Below are positions 17,217 through 26,127 of a DNA stretch of 64,000 bases, in pieces (position 1 is the stretch's first letter; each line of letters opens with the position of its first letter). Origin of the DNA: Limnothrix sp. CACIAM 69d (GTDB lineage Bacteria > Cyanobacteriota > Cyanobacteriia > CACIAM-69d). The DNA is taken from NCBI GenBank assembly GCA_001913845.2, contig MKGP02000049.1, forward strand, positions 1-64,000, given 5' to 3'. The position numbers and the translations under genes are program-made. The notes under the pieces were generated by a model. It searched no databases. It was not told the origin of the DNA and was given only the letters and a program-made list of their open reading frames with translations.

Positions 17217-18562
17217 TAGGCCTCAATGGCCTCTAGGAAGATGTAGCCGAAGGTTTCGAGGTCTCGCAAGAAGGTGCAGACCGCTTGGGTGGCGCTGGCA
17301 CGATCGACCGGTGAGCGATCGACTGGGTTCAGGGGCCGCACCCGCATGAACCGATCGATCAGTTGCGTAATCGGTTGGGGCCCCGTCAACAAAGGAACCA
17401 AGACGGGCACTAGGCTGGCACTGGCCGCCGCGATGCCTTCCGGCCGCCGCAGAAATTTCGCGAAGTTCAGGGGCTTGAGGTAGCGACAGGATTCCACGAG
17501 GGCCGCTTCAAAGTCTGGATTGTTCAGCAGGGGGTGCAGCACCGCTTGGGTGCGATCGGGCTGCTGGGCCAACTGTTCAACCGTGGGCGACTTCGGCGGT
17601 TCTGCCATGGGTTTTGGCGTACAGAATATGTCGATCAACCGGTTGCGGCTCACCAACAGATCGTGCCAATACATTTGCTCGCGCCAACTGATTTGCTCAA
17701 ACCGCGATCGCAGTTCCTCAGGAAATTGCTCCAGATCCAGCATGGTTTTCACCGCCCAATCCTGGGGTTCCACGGGGGCAATAAGCTGCAAATTCGCACC
17801 CTCAATCAGGTCAAACACCTCCGGCACTGAAAATCCCCGATCACCATGGAGCATGAAATTAAAGGCCAAGATCCGCTCGCGAATATCGGGATTATCGGTG
17901 TCATTGCGATCCCACATTTTCCGCACATCCACATTGCGCGGATTCAGGGACAACACAATGGATTCCACCAGAGCCATGGTGGTTTTTTCATCCCGATCGG
18001 GGGTAATCGCTCCCACATCGCGCAAAAATTCCTGGGCACAAAGCACGGGGATTCGAGTGTTGAAGCTATGCAGATTCACTCGCAAAATACCCGTTGGTTT
18101 CAGCACACTGGTCATCAACCGCAAGCTGGCGAGGGGATCTTCCAACAGGTACAGCACCTCATCGCAGTTGATGTAGTCAAATTGCTGATTGAGGCTAGGA
18201 AGCTGATCGATATTGAGGGTTAGAAATTTGGCCCGATCGAGCAAATCAAACCGCCGAAACCGCTCGATCGCCACGTCGATCGAAGCTGGAGAAAGATCAA
18301 TACCGGTAATGGTTGTTCCCGGGTTCAGATGAGCCAACATCAAACCCTTAAAGCCGCTGCCGCAACCCACATCCAGAATCTGCATTCCTTCGGAGCTGAC
18401 CGATCGGCGATCGCGGGCATAGAATGCGGTGGCCAATGAGTGGGCATGGAATTCATCGGGCTGACTATCGGGAGCCGTTTCGATCGGTTCGCGAGGGTAG
18501 GGCGTTTGATCGAACTGTCGCTGAATCCAAGCTTCTCGTTCAGCGGAAGATTCAAAATTCAT
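17216..18562 (-). CDS. SAM-dependent methyltransferase with C-terminal accessory domain (paralogue 1)
   Basis: A class I methyltransferase of 448 residues. Motif I is LDVGCGSGFKGL near residue 64, followed by ITGIDLSPASIDVA and YINCDEVLYLLEDP. The N-terminal QFDQTPYPREPIE motif and a C-terminal domain of about 150 residues (HPLLNNPDFEAAL, then VRPLNPVDRSP) are shared with the next gene, so the pair arose by duplication. The substrate is unknown. The genes stand directly upstream of pilA on the same strand; from memory, a methyltransferase-like gene also neighbours pilA1 in Synechocystis, which hints at a link to pilin or surface modification. The stop codon coincides with the end of a MITE. 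Confidence 0.85.
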   Translation of the reverse strand: MNFESSAEREAWIQRQFDQTPYPREPIETAPDSQPDEFHAHSLATAFYARDRRSVSSEGMQILDVGCGSGFKGLMLAHLNPGTTITGIDLSPASIDVAIERFRRFDLLDRAKFLTLNIDQLPSLNQQFDYINCDEVLYLLEDPLASLRLMTSVLKPTGILRVNLHSFNTRIPVLCAQEFLRDVGAITPDRDEKTTMALVESIVLSLNPRNVDVRKMWDRNDTDNPDIRERILAFNFMLHGDRGFSVPEVFDLIEGANLQLIAPVEPQDWAVKTMLDLEQFPEELRSRFEQISWREQMYWHDLLVSRNRLIDIFCTPKPMAEPPKSPTVEQLAQQPDRTQAVLHPLLNNPDFEAALVESCRYLKPLNFAKFLRRPEGIAAASASLVPVLVPLLTGPQPITQLIDRFMRVRPLNPVDRSPVDRASATQAVCTFLRDLETFGYIFLEAIEA

Positions 18563-18687
18563 GGCAAATTAGGACTTCCCATTAGGGCTTCAAAATCAAT
18601 TAAGTCGATTTAATTTAATTCGGCTCAATTCGGCTGCACTCAATTCGAGTTCTGGGGAATTTTCGTTGAATATTCGCCAGGTGGATT

Positions 18688-18739
18688 CAATTCACCAACT
18701 CAATTCACCAACTCAATTCACCAACTCAATTCAGCAATT
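18688..18739. repeat. 13-bp tandem repeat between methyltransferase genes
   Basis: Three perfect units of CAATTCACCAACT (18688-18700, 18701-18713, 18714-18726) are followed by a degenerate fourth. Further AACTCAAGTTG-type echoes continue to about 18800, into the 3' end of the upstream gene. There are no spacers, so this is not a CRISPR array. Confidence 0.9.
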
Positions 18740-18787
18740 CAGGTTGCTAACTCAAGTTGCCAGCTCAAGTTGTTGGCTTAGTTCAAC

Positions 18788-20143
18788 TCAAGTGAGTTCA
18801 ACCAACAGATAACCCGCTTGACCCAATTCTGAAAGCAAATAGCGCAAGGCTGCTTCCACTTCTGAGCGTGCGATCGGCTCCAAGGTCACGGGATCCACAG
18901 GGCGCAATTGTTGCAGCGAATCTGCGAGTTCCGTAAAGGTTTTCATCCCTTCCAACAGGGGCAGCAACCCGAGGGCGATCGCGCTGCTGACCGATTCCCA
19001 ACCCCATTTCAGGGATAGGTGCTGATCCAACTTTAAATCAGTGCCCTTCAAAACCACATTTTTGAGGTCTGCGGCAAATTCTGGCGTATCCAATTGCGGG
19101 TGAAGCGCCGCTCGGGACTGATGCCAATCTTCTGGTTCCCAATCGCTGAGGGCTGTCCAGGGTTGTGCCGCGTCGGGATGACCACACCAGAAATCCAAAA
19201 GTCGATGGTTCGATCGAATCAAATCAAAAAAGTGGAGTTGATCGGAAATCGGCGCTTCCGACAAGCCAAAGGCGATCGAAATGGGCATATTCTCTGGGTC
19301 TTTGAACAGATCCGTCACTTCCCAGGACTGCCAATCGGTCATGCTAATAAATTCCAGACCGGAGCGATCAATATAGTCAAAAAGCTGCGGGATGGTGAAT
19401 CCCCGATCGCGCTGGAACAACAGGTTCATCATCACCCGCTGCTCATTTTGCATTTTTTCAGAATCCCAAATTCGCATTTTCAGGAGTGTTGTATCTTTCA
19501 AAGACTCCATCAACTCGGTCAGGATTCCCATTTCCAGCTCACCCGGATTGTCATCCATTAACCCAATTAAGTGAGCCAAGCTTTGGGCTTTGAAATAATC
19601 AAATCGCTGATAAAGACTATGGAGATTGGAACGAATAATGCCATCGGGTTTCAAGACAGCTTTCATGGCCGCCAACCCATCGGCCGGATCCGGTTGTAGA
19701 TATAGCAATTCATCGCAGTTAATGTAGTCAAATTCCATGCCTAATTGCGACAACTCTTCCATTGCCAGTGCATGAAATTCCACGCGATCGCCCAAGCCAT
19801 GGTGCTCCAGGCGCTTTTGGGCCAAGTCCACGGAAGCGGGCGACAAGTCCACCCCCACAATGCGCGCACCGGGGTTGGCCAAAGCCATGCTCAACACACC
19901 ATATCCACTGCCACAGCCCACATCCAGCATCAACCGCCCTTCGGTGTTGGCAATTTTTTGATTGCGACGATAGTAGGCGGTGCGGAAATCGTGCCAGTAG
20001 GTATGGGTTTCGGCCGGTAAGAGATCGAGCGGAATGCGGGGATAGGGGGCGCGATCGAACTGGGCCCGTACCTTGGCAAGGGGATCCTCAAGCGGATCGT
20101 CAGCGGGGTTGATGGGAGAGGGCAAAAGAGATGGGTCGGTCAT
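18788..20143 (-). CDS. SAM-dependent methyltransferase with C-terminal accessory domain (paralogue 2)
   Basis: Paralogue of the 17216 gene with the same layout and nearly the same length (451 residues from ATG 20143, MTDPSLLP). It has QFDRAPYPRIPLD, the SAM motif LDVGCGSGYGVL near 86, VGVDLSPASVDLA, YINCDELLYLQPDP, and the C-terminal domain with LHPQLDTPEFAADL and LRPVDPVTLEP. An upstream in-frame start at 20344 would add 67 unconserved residues; matching lengths of the paralogues argue against it. It is divergent from era. Substrate unknown. Confidence 0.85.
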   Translation of the reverse strand: MTDPSLLPSPINPADDPLEDPLAKVRAQFDRAPYPRIPLDLLPAETHTYWHDFRTAYYRRNQKIANTEGRLMLDVGCGSGYGVLSMALANPGARIVGVDLSPASVDLAQKRLEHHGLGDRVEFHALAMEELSQLGMEFDYINCDELLYLQPDPADGLAAMKAVLKPDGIIRSNLHSLYQRFDYFKAQSLAHLIGLMDDNPGELEMGILTELMESLKDTTLLKMRIWDSEKMQNEQRVMMNLLFQRDRGFTIPQLFDYIDRSGLEFISMTDWQSWEVTDLFKDPENMPISIAFGLSEAPISDQLHFFDLIRSNHRLLDFWCGHPDAAQPWTALSDWEPEDWHQSRAALHPQLDTPEFAADLKNVVLKGTDLKLDQHLSLKWGWESVSSAIALGLLPLLEGMKTFTELADSLQQLRPVDPVTLEPIARSEVEAALRYLLSELGQAGYLLVELT

Positions 20144-20466
20144 GCGGGGGTTGACGAATAGTTGTCCTAACGCAAGGGCGGGAAGACCCAACGGCAAGGG
20201 CGGGTTAAAATCTTGACGGGGCCATGGATTGGCCATGGTCAAGCGGTTGCCGGGGCTACCTTGGCCATATTGCCCCATTTCGATCCCGAAGCGATCGCCC
20301 CAAATCCGCTCCCGATCGCCCGATCGCCGATCCGTTGTAACCATTGGTTTCGCAATTTGTTTAATGATTGGCGTAACAATCGGCTTAACAGTGGACTGAA
20401 AACTGTTGAACGGCTTGTCCTGCCATCGTCTCTCGCATCATTTCCCACATCGTCAGTCGCAACCCT
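20144..20466. other. Divergent promoter region of methyltransferase and era
   Basis: A 323-base spacer with several GATCG-rich HIP1-like octamers near 20285-20335 and a more AT-rich stretch near 20340-20410. It must contain the starts of two divergent transcripts. No gene, repeat or hairpin stands out. Confidence 0.45.
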
Positions 20467-21462
20467 ATGAGCATTGAACAGCATTCCCAGCCAACGGACG
20501 ATCGCGCCGCTGTGGCCAACTCGTTGGATGAAATGCTAGAGGCGCTGAATTTGGGAATTCCGACGGCTCCCGACGACTTTCGATCGGGCTTTGTGGGAAT
20601 TGTGGGGCGGCCCAATGTGGGCAAGTCCACGCTGATGAATGGTTTGGTGGGGCAAAAGGTGGCCATTGTTTCCCCGATCGCCCAAACCACCCGCAACCGA
20701 CTGCGGGGCATCCTGACCCGGGATGACGCGCAAATTGTGTTTGTAGACACGCCCGGAATTCATAAGCCCCACCACGAATTGGGCAAAGTATTGGTGGCCA
20801 ATGCACGGATGGCCATCCATTCGGCGGATTTGCTGCTGTTTGTGGTGGATGGGTCAGTGGAAGCAGGCGGGGGCGATCGCTTCGTGGCCGAGTGGTTGGC
20901 CCAAGCGCCCGTGCCGGTGGTTCTAGGGCTGAACAAAATTGATCTGCAAACGGATCCGACGGTGGAAGAGTCCTATGCGGCCTTGGCAGCCGATCGGGGT
21001 TGGCCGATCGTGCGGTTTTCGGCACTCCAGGGCGAGGGCACGGAGGAGTTATTGCAGGCGCTGATCGATCGACTGCCGCCGGGCCCGTTTTATTACCCCC
21101 CGGAATTGGTGACCGATCGCCCCGAACGATTCATCATGGGCGAGCTAATCCGCGAGCAAATTTTGCTCCATGCCCGGGATGAAATTCCCCATTCCGTGGC
21201 GGTAGAAATCGATCGGGTGGAGGAAACCCCGAAAATTACCCGCGTCTTGGCCACAATTCACATTGAACGGGCCAGCCAAAAAGCAATTCTCATTGGCAAA
21301 GGCGGTTCCATGCTGAAGGCGATCGGCACAGCAGCCCGCGAACAAATTCAAAAGCTAATTGATGGCAAGGTTTACCTGGAGTTGTACGTGAAACTGCAAC
21401 CCAAGTGGCGGCGATCGCCCGCTCGCCTGGCCGATTTGGGTTACCGCATTGAGGAAGATTAG
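20467..21462 (+). CDS. era: GTPase Era
   Basis: Essential GTPase that binds the 3' end of 16S rRNA during assembly of the small ribosomal subunit. The 331-residue protein has G1 GRPNVGKST near 54, an effector region ending TTRNR, G3 DTPG near 98, G4 NKID near 157, and a C-terminal KH RNA-binding domain with IGKGGSMLKAIG near 278. The N-terminus is about 35 residues longer than in Escherichia coli, as in other cyanobacteria. The stop TAG is formed with the TA target and first G of a MITE that begins at 21462. Confidence 0.97.
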   Translation: MSIEQHSQPTDDRAAVANSLDEMLEALNLGIPTAPDDFRSGFVGIVGRPNVGKSTLMNGLVGQKVAIVSPIAQTTRNRLRGILTRDDAQIVFVDTPGIHKPHHELGKVLVANARMAIHSADLLLFVVDGSVEAGGGDRFVAEWLAQAPVPVVLGLNKIDLQTDPTVEESYAALAADRGWPIVRFSALQGEGTEELLQALIDRLPPGPFYYPPELVTDRPERFIMGELIREQILLHARDEIPHSVAVEIDRVEETPKITRVLATIHIERASQKAILIGKGGSMLKAIGTAAREQIQKLIDGKVYLELYVKLQPKWRRSPARLADLGYRIEED

Positions 21463-21748
21463 GGAGCGCCATCATTTCCTGGGATCCAGCCGAGCCGATT
21501 GCTTTCCCCGGCTCCCGTCGTCGTAACAAGGGGCTTAGGTCGTGTCGTCAAATCGCCTGAAACCCTGATTCCACCGTTGGCAGATCGTGAGGGACAAGGG
21601 GCTTGAGCATCTTGTTACAACAACTGGGACATGGAAAATCAATCGTTTTCATCTGATCCTAGGAAATGACGACACGCCCTAAGACCCTCGCTGCCTAGCG
21701 ATTCGGTAACGGTAGCATCAGGTTCTCCGAGGATTTGGCGATGGCCCC
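21462..21748. mobile_element. MITE family A, outer copy interrupted by a second copy
   Basis: The outer element lies between the TA of the era stop (21460-21461) and TA at 21749-21750. Its ends are GGGAGCGCCATCATTTCC and, reversed, GGGGCCATCGCCAAATCC. Its core AAGGGGCT|TA is split by another complete element (21538-21679). Removing that element and one TA leaves 143 bp, the family length, and restores a CTTAAG centre. Confidence 0.8.
21538..21679. mobile_element. MITE family A, inner copy nested in the core of another
   Basis: A 142-bp element bounded by TA at 21536-21537 and 21680-21681. Inverted ends are GGTCGTGTCGTCAAATCG and, reversed, GGGCGTGTCGTCATTTCC. Its own core is the variant CAAGGGGCTTGAGCATCTTG. 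The target TA is the centre of the outer element's CTTAAG palindrome. It has no coding capacity. Confidence 0.85.
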
Positions 21749-21770
21749 TAAGCCCCAAGCCCGCCCGCAG

Positions 21771-22382
21771 TTAGTTATTAATAAACTTCTCGAAAATTGC
21801 TCCAAAATCCTTGCGCACATAGGACTCGTGGGCCAGCTTTAACCAATTGAATGCATATTGGTTAATGGCCTTGAATTGCTCTTCGGCCGTTGAAGTGCTG
21901 GTCGATCGGCTGATGGTGGTGGCCGCCGTATTCAAACTGGTTTGTGCATAGCCATAAAAGGCCGCATCTTCTTGCTGCATCAAGGCAATCTTCAGCAGGG
22001 TCTTATACAAGTCCTTGAGTTCGTGGATATGGACTTTAGCCACATCGATCGAGTAATGCTGGCTGCCCATGGAAAACTTAATTTCCACATCCCGATCGAG
22101 CGTTCCCGCCGTTTCTAAGGTCACATTGGAAATGGCATGTTGAACATAATTAAAGCGCCGCAAGGTACGCTTTTTGCTGACCGCCGACGTGCCATCTACA
22201 TGGATCAGCGCCAAGTTGGTGAAGCAATATTCATCCATCTTGGACTTAATCAAAAAATAGATCTTTTCGCCCTCTTCATTGATGATGTAGTCGTCCGCAT
22301 CAACCTTGCCGTAATCCTGGGGACGAATCACCACTCCAATATCACTGAGGCCCAAGGCATCCGAAGCCAAACTCTTAAACAT
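21771..22382 (-). CDS. PH-domain protein of YvbH-like family
   Basis: A 203-residue soluble protein from ATG 22382 (MFKSLASDALGLSD). The first 125 residues have the pattern of the bacterial pleckstrin-homology fold: DIGVVIRPQDYGKVDADDYI, then KRTLRRFNYVQHAISNV and a predicted strand-rich region. The last part is helical (YKTLLKIALMQQEDAAF). A Ser/Thr-rich linker at about 155-168 precedes a final helix. Function is unknown; related proteins in other bacteria are annotated only by the PH fold. The family A element pair ends 22 bases after its stop. A second in-frame ATG at 22394 would add four residues. Confidence 0.75.
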   Translation of the reverse strand: MFKSLASDALGLSDIGVVIRPQDYGKVDADDYIINEEGEKIYFLIKSKMDEYCFTNLALIHVDGTSAVSKKRTLRRFNYVQHAISNVTLETAGTLDRDVEIKFSMGSQHYSIDVAKVHIHELKDLYKTLLKIALMQQEDAAFYGYAQTSLNTAATTISRSTSTSTAEEQFKAINQYAFNWLKLAHESYVRKDFGAIFEKFINN

Positions 22383-22873
22383 GGGAATCACCAATTGTTG
22401 ATTAGCCCTAGCCCAGCATTGCCCAGCCCAATGTTGCTTAGCCCAACACCGCCAAGCTCGGTTGAAAACTGAAACTGCTCAACCGTCATAGACACCGCAC
22501 CACGCAGGAGAGGCTAGCCCAGCCAGCCAGTATAACAACCGAGTTTTGTCGGTTGCCAGGGGCGATCAACTCTCAGAGGATGTCTGAAAAGTGTCTTTTG
22601 GCACGGGCAATGCACCAATAGTCGTGGGGGCAAGGGGCTTGAGCATCTTGTCTTCGTCGATCGATGAGGCGTGCAGAGTATCGATTTTGGCTTTTCAGAC
22701 ATCCTCTCAGGCTAGTAGCGTGGCTGCCTTAATTCGTTGGATTAAATGATATGGCTGTTACCGTCACCTGATCGTTAAGCAGCAAGATGCTCAAGCCCGC
22801 TGTTACCACGACTGGCTCCGCAACTTTGACCCAATGTATTCAGCCTGTCGCGCTACTAGGCTTTGGGCTGCCC
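22383..22873. other. Spacer holding MITE family B and a core fragment, no gene
   Basis: Besides the element at 22576-22706, the spacer has a short repeat-rich stretch of GCCCAGC and TTGCCCA motifs near 22405-22450. At 22782-22798 it has an isolated reverse copy of the variant core (GCAAGATGCTCAAGCCC). No coding frame is supported. Confidence 0.55.
22576..22706. mobile_element. MITE family B, intact copy
   Basis: A 131-bp element with 16-bp perfect inverted ends GAGGATGTCTGAAAAG (22576-22591, and reversed at 22691-22706) and a TCA duplication on each side (22573-22575 and 22707-22709). The middle carries the variant core CAAGGGGCTTGAGCATCTTG, the same variant found in the nested family A copy. 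A TNA target and such ends recall the IS5-family IS1031 group; no transposase is present. Confidence 0.85.
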
Positions 22874-24082
22874 CTAGGCTACTAATCGCACAAATTTCTT
22901 TTTTCCCACTTGCAGCACTTTGCCCAACAAATCCGCCGCCGATTCAAACTTTTGGTTCACGTCCGCTAGCTTTTCGCCATCCAGTTTCACACCGCCCCCT
23001 TGAATTTGGCGACGGGCTTCGCTACTGGTGGTGCATAACTTTGTGGCACTCAAAAGATAGAAAATTGGAGCCGGAAATTCCACCTGAGCCAAGGAAAATT
23101 CCGGTACATTTTCCGCACCGCCACCGCCCGACACCAAGTTCATGGCATCCTTTTGGGCTTGCAGGGCGATCGCCTCGCCATGGATTTGTTGGGTAATTTC
23201 CAGGGCCAACAATTTCTGGCGATCGCGGGGATTTTCGGGTAACTGATCCAACGGTAAATCCGTCATCAGTTCAAAGTAGGTTTCCAGTTGCGCATCGGCC
23301 ACCTTTTCCAGCTTGGAATACATGGTGAGCGGGTCTTCTCGCAGGGCCACATAATTCCCCAGGGATTTGGACATTTTTTGCACCCCATCTGTCCCGATCA
23401 AGATGGGTGTGAGCAATCCAAATTGCGGTTTTTGACCAAAGTGGCGCTGCAAATCTCGCCCTACGGCTAGGTTAAATTTTTGGTCTGTGCCACCCAGTTC
23501 CACATCCGCCCGCACGGCCACGGAGTCATAGCCCTGCATCAACGGATAGAGAAATTCATGCAGAAAGATGGGACTTTCCTGTTGATAGCGCTCTGCAAAT
23601 CCTTCCTTGGCCAACATTTGGCCAACGGTCATGGTGCTGAGGAGTTCCAGGATTTTGCCCAAGTCCAGCTTGGCTAACCACTCGGAGTTGTAGCGCACCT
23701 CCAGGCGGCCAGGCGTTTCAAAATCCAGGATCGATCGCACCTGTTCCAAATAGGTTTCCGCGTTGGCTTGCACTTGCGCTTCGGTCAGTTGCTTGCGCAC
23801 TTCTGATTTACCGGTGGGGTCGCCAATGCGGGCGGTGAAATCGCCAATAATCAGGACGGCGGTGTGACCGGCATCCTGGAAGGCGCGCAATTTGCGAACG
23901 GGAATGCTGTGGCCCAGGTGAATATCGCTGCCGGTGGGGTCAATGCCAAGCTTGACGCGCAAGGGGCGATCGGTCGTGGCCAACAACCGCTCTAGGTTCT
24001 GGGCCGGATCCGTTGAGTCGGGTTGGTTGGGAAAAATATCGGCGGTTCCGCGATGGAGCCAATCGAAGTTAGACGCTGCCAT
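22874..24082 (-). CDS. tyrS: Tyrosyl-tRNA synthetase
   Basis: Charges tRNA-Tyr. The 402-residue protein ([15 protein letters not shown] 24082) is a class I synthetase with the HIGH-type motif HLGHS near 51, [10 protein letters not shown] near 235 and a C-terminal S4 RNA-binding domain ([16 protein letters not shown]). It is the long-helix TyrRS type (TyrZ-like) found in cyanobacteria. Opening upstream to 24205 would run into the tRNA-Thr gene, so the ATG at 24082 is preferred. Its cognate tRNA-Tyr lies 160 bases upstream on the same strand. No T-box leader is seen, as expected in this phylum. Confidence 0.96.
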   Translation of the reverse strand: MAASNFDWLHRGTADIFPNQPDSTDPAQNLERLLATTDRPLRVKLGIDPTGSDIHLGHSIPVRKLRAFQDAGHTAVLIIGDFTARIGDPTGKSEVRKQLTEAQVQANAETYLEQVRSILDFETPGRLEVRYNSEWLAKLDLGKILELLSTMTVGQMLAKEGFAERYQQESPIFLHEFLYPLMQGYDSVAVRADVELGGTDQKFNLAVGRDLQRHFGQKPQFGLLTPILIGTDGVQKMSKSLGNYVALREDPLTMYSKLEKVADAQLETYFELMTDLPLDQLPENPRDRQKLLALEITQQIHGEAIALQAQKDAMNLVSGGGGAENVPEFSLAQVEFPAPIFYLLSATKLCTTSSEARRQIQGGGVKLDGEKLADVNQKFESAADLLGKVLQVGKKKFVRLVA

Positions 24083-24163
24083 AACTGGTGCGCTCAATTC
24101 ACTATAGAGATTGAATAGGGGTTGGCAATAGAGGCTCAAAGATTGCAATGAGCTTGTCAAAAG

Positions 24164-24235
24164 AGCCTCTGACGAGGATTGAACTCGTGACCTCACCCTT
24201 ACCAAGGGTGCGCTCTACCACTGAGCTACAGAGGC
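24164..24235 (-). tRNA. tRNA-Thr (GGT anticodon)
   Basis: The reverse strand folds as a 72-base tRNA. Acceptor GCCTCTG pairs with CAGAGGC, the D-arm has AGCTCAGTGGTAGAGC, the anticodon stem CACCC/GGGTG encloses loop TTGGTAA (anticodon GGT), and the T-loop is GTTCAATCC. CCA is not encoded. It lies seven bases downstream of tRNA-Tyr. Confidence 0.96.
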
Positions 24236-24242
24236 GGGGTGG

Positions 24243-24324
24243 TGGGCCGAGCTGGATTTGAACCAGCGTAGGCATAGCCAACGGATTTACAGTCCGTCCC
24301 CATTAACCACTCGGGCATCGACCC
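24243..24324 (-). tRNA. tRNA-Tyr (GTA anticodon)
   Basis: An 82-base class II tRNA with a long variable arm. The anticodon stem ACGGA/TCCGT encloses CTGTAAA (anticodon GTA), and the T-loop is GTTCAAATC. The 3' CCA appears to be encoded (24240-24242). It is the first gene of a tRNA-Tyr, tRNA-Thr, tyrS run on the minus strand. Confidence 0.96.
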
Positions 24325-24583
24325 GCTTCCACCACGGGAGATAACAATAGCACAAGGATCGAAAATTCCCAATAGGCGGCCCAAAATTTTTTTGAATTTT
24401 TTTGAGGAAGCGTTTGGCCCGGTTAGGGCGGGATCTTGGGCAACGCGGGGGTCAAAAACTGGGGACGATCGGGAGACCGCTGGGGCGATCGCCGGGTGTG
24501 GAGATTTCGCCGAGCAGCGGCTCCCGCAGTTAGTCAAATCCCTTTCATAATGGATATAGTTAGCGCGTTCTGAGTAGCAACCT

Positions 24584-26095
24584 GTGCAACTTGAGTCTCA
24601 GCCTGATACCCAGCGATCGAATGCGGGTCGATCGGGCACGGCCCAGCGATCTCCATCAAGTGCCCCGGCTGCTGATTCGGACTCTGGATCTGCCCCCCCA
24701 GCCTCAACCTCGGCACTCCAGGAGCTGAACCAATGGGAGCAGCGATCGCGCCGTTTGTTTTGGCCCTTGTTGGGGGTGGCGGCCACGGCCATCTTGGGGG
24801 CCGCCGGTTGGAGTCTGTGGCAATTGCGCAAGCCAGCGGATCCGGCGGTTGATCCCTTGGCCAAGCTGACCGTTCCGGTCACCTCCGCTGATTTGACGGT
24901 CAAGATTGATGCGAGCGGCACTATCCGCCCGATCCAAACCGTGAACCTGAGTCCCAAAACCTCCGGGCGACTGCTGGAGTTGTATGTGGAGCAGGGAGAT
25001 ACGGTGCAAAAGGGCCAAGTGATTGCTCGGATGGATGATGCGGAACTGCGGGCGCAACTGGCACGGGCCCAGGCCGGCTTGGCGCGGGCCCAGGCAAGGT
25101 TGGCGGAGGCCCAAACCGGCAATCGACCGGAAGAAATTGCAGAGGCGGAAGCTCGCGTTAATCGATCGCGCGCGGATGTGGTGAGTGCCCAGGCGCGGCT
25201 TGATTTGGCCCGGGAACGGCTGGAGCGCAACCGATCGCTGGCGGAAGCAGGAGTGATTGAGCGCGATCGCCTGGATGGGTTTGAGCAAGAGGCCCGCAGC
25301 GCCAAGGCGGATGTCGATCGAGCCAAGGCGGCGTTGCTGGAATCTCAAAAGGGGCGCGATCGAATTCGGAACGGTTCCCGGGTTGAAGATATTGCCGCCG
25401 CCCGGGCCGATGTGGCCGAAGCCCGCGCCCAAATGGCCCTGATCCAAACGCAATTGAATGACACCGTGGTGCGTGCGCCCTTTGCCGGATTCATTTCCCA
25501 AAAGTATGCGGAACCCGGTTCCTTCGTGACTCCCACCACGTCCGCTTCCTCCGGCAGTGGGGCAACTTCCACCTCGATCGCGGCTCTGGCCAGCGGGTTG
25601 GAGGTGTTGGCGCGGGTTCCGGAAGTGGACATTGGGCAAATCAAGTTGGGACAAACGGTGGAAATTACGGCCGATGCCTATCCCGATCGGGTCTTTCGGG
25701 GACGGGTGAAGCTGGTGGCTCCGGAAGCGATTCGGGAGCGCGATGTCACCTCCTTTGAAGTGCGCGTGGCGATTCTGTCGGGACAGGAGGTGTTGCGATC
25801 GGGCATGAATGTGGATTTGGTCTTTGTGGGCGATCGCCTGCCCCAAGCCGTGGTGGTGCCGACGGTGGCCGTGGTCACCAATCGTGGTCGCACGGGTGTT
25901 TTAGTCCCCAATGCCACCCAAAAACCCGAGTTTCGCGCGGTGGTTTTGGGCCCCACCTTGGGCAATCAGGTGCAGGTGCTTCAAGGCATTAAGCCGGGCG
26001 ATCGGGTCTTCACGGATTTGCCCCCGGGGCAGACCCTCGACAGCATCTTGAACAACAAGGCGAAACCCGGCAATGGGCGATCGGCCAATCCCTAG
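24584..26095 (+). CDS. HlyD/RND-type periplasmic adaptor (membrane fusion protein)
   Basis: Links an inner-membrane pump to an outer-membrane channel. About 503 residues from a GTG start. A transmembrane anchor lies near 57-78 (LFWPLLGVAATAILGAAGWSL), then a lipoyl/barrel-sandwich half (VKIDASGTIRPIQTVNLSPK), a long alanine- and arginine-rich coiled-coil hairpin at about 155-285 (repeated LARAQA- and RAKAALLESQ-like patterns), and a beta-barrel with VRAPFAGFISQKYAEPGSF. No pump gene is adjacent. The RND permease at the right end of the window is 35 kb away and need not be its partner. It is followed after 32 bases by the KdpD-like gene on the same strand. The ribosome site before the GTG is weak. 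Confidence 0.88.
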   Translation: MQLESQPDTQRSNAGRSGTAQRSPSSAPAADSDSGSAPPASTSALQELNQWEQRSRRLFWPLLGVAATAILGAAGWSLWQLRKPADPAVDPLAKLTVPVTSADLTVKIDASGTIRPIQTVNLSPKTSGRLLELYVEQGDTVQKGQVIARMDDAELRAQLARAQAGLARAQARLAEAQTGNRPEEIAEAEARVNRSRADVVSAQARLDLARERLERNRSLAEAGVIERDRLDGFEQEARSAKADVDRAKAALLESQKGRDRIRNGSRVEDIAAARADVAEARAQMALIQTQLNDTVVRAPFAGFISQKYAEPGSFVTPTTSASSGSGATSTSIAALASGLEVLARVPEVDIGQIKLGQTVEITADAYPDRVFRGRVKLVAPEAIRERDVTSFEVRVAILSGQEVLRSGMNVDLVFVGDRLPQAVVVPTVAVVTNRGRTGVLVPNATQKPEFRAVVLGPTLGNQVQVLQGIKPGDRVFTDLPPGQTLDSILNNKAKPGNGRSANP

Positions 26096-26127
26096 GGGCA
26101 CAGTCAGTTTGAAAGGGCGATCGGCTC

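Noticed and set aside
18688-18739. Possible CRISPR array
   Set aside because: Units are 13 bp with no spacers between them and no cas gene occurs in the window.
26093-26127. Family A element between the HlyD adaptor and the KdpD-like gene
   Set aside because: The stop TAGGGGCAC resembles an element end, but the gap is only 32 bases and has no core or second end.
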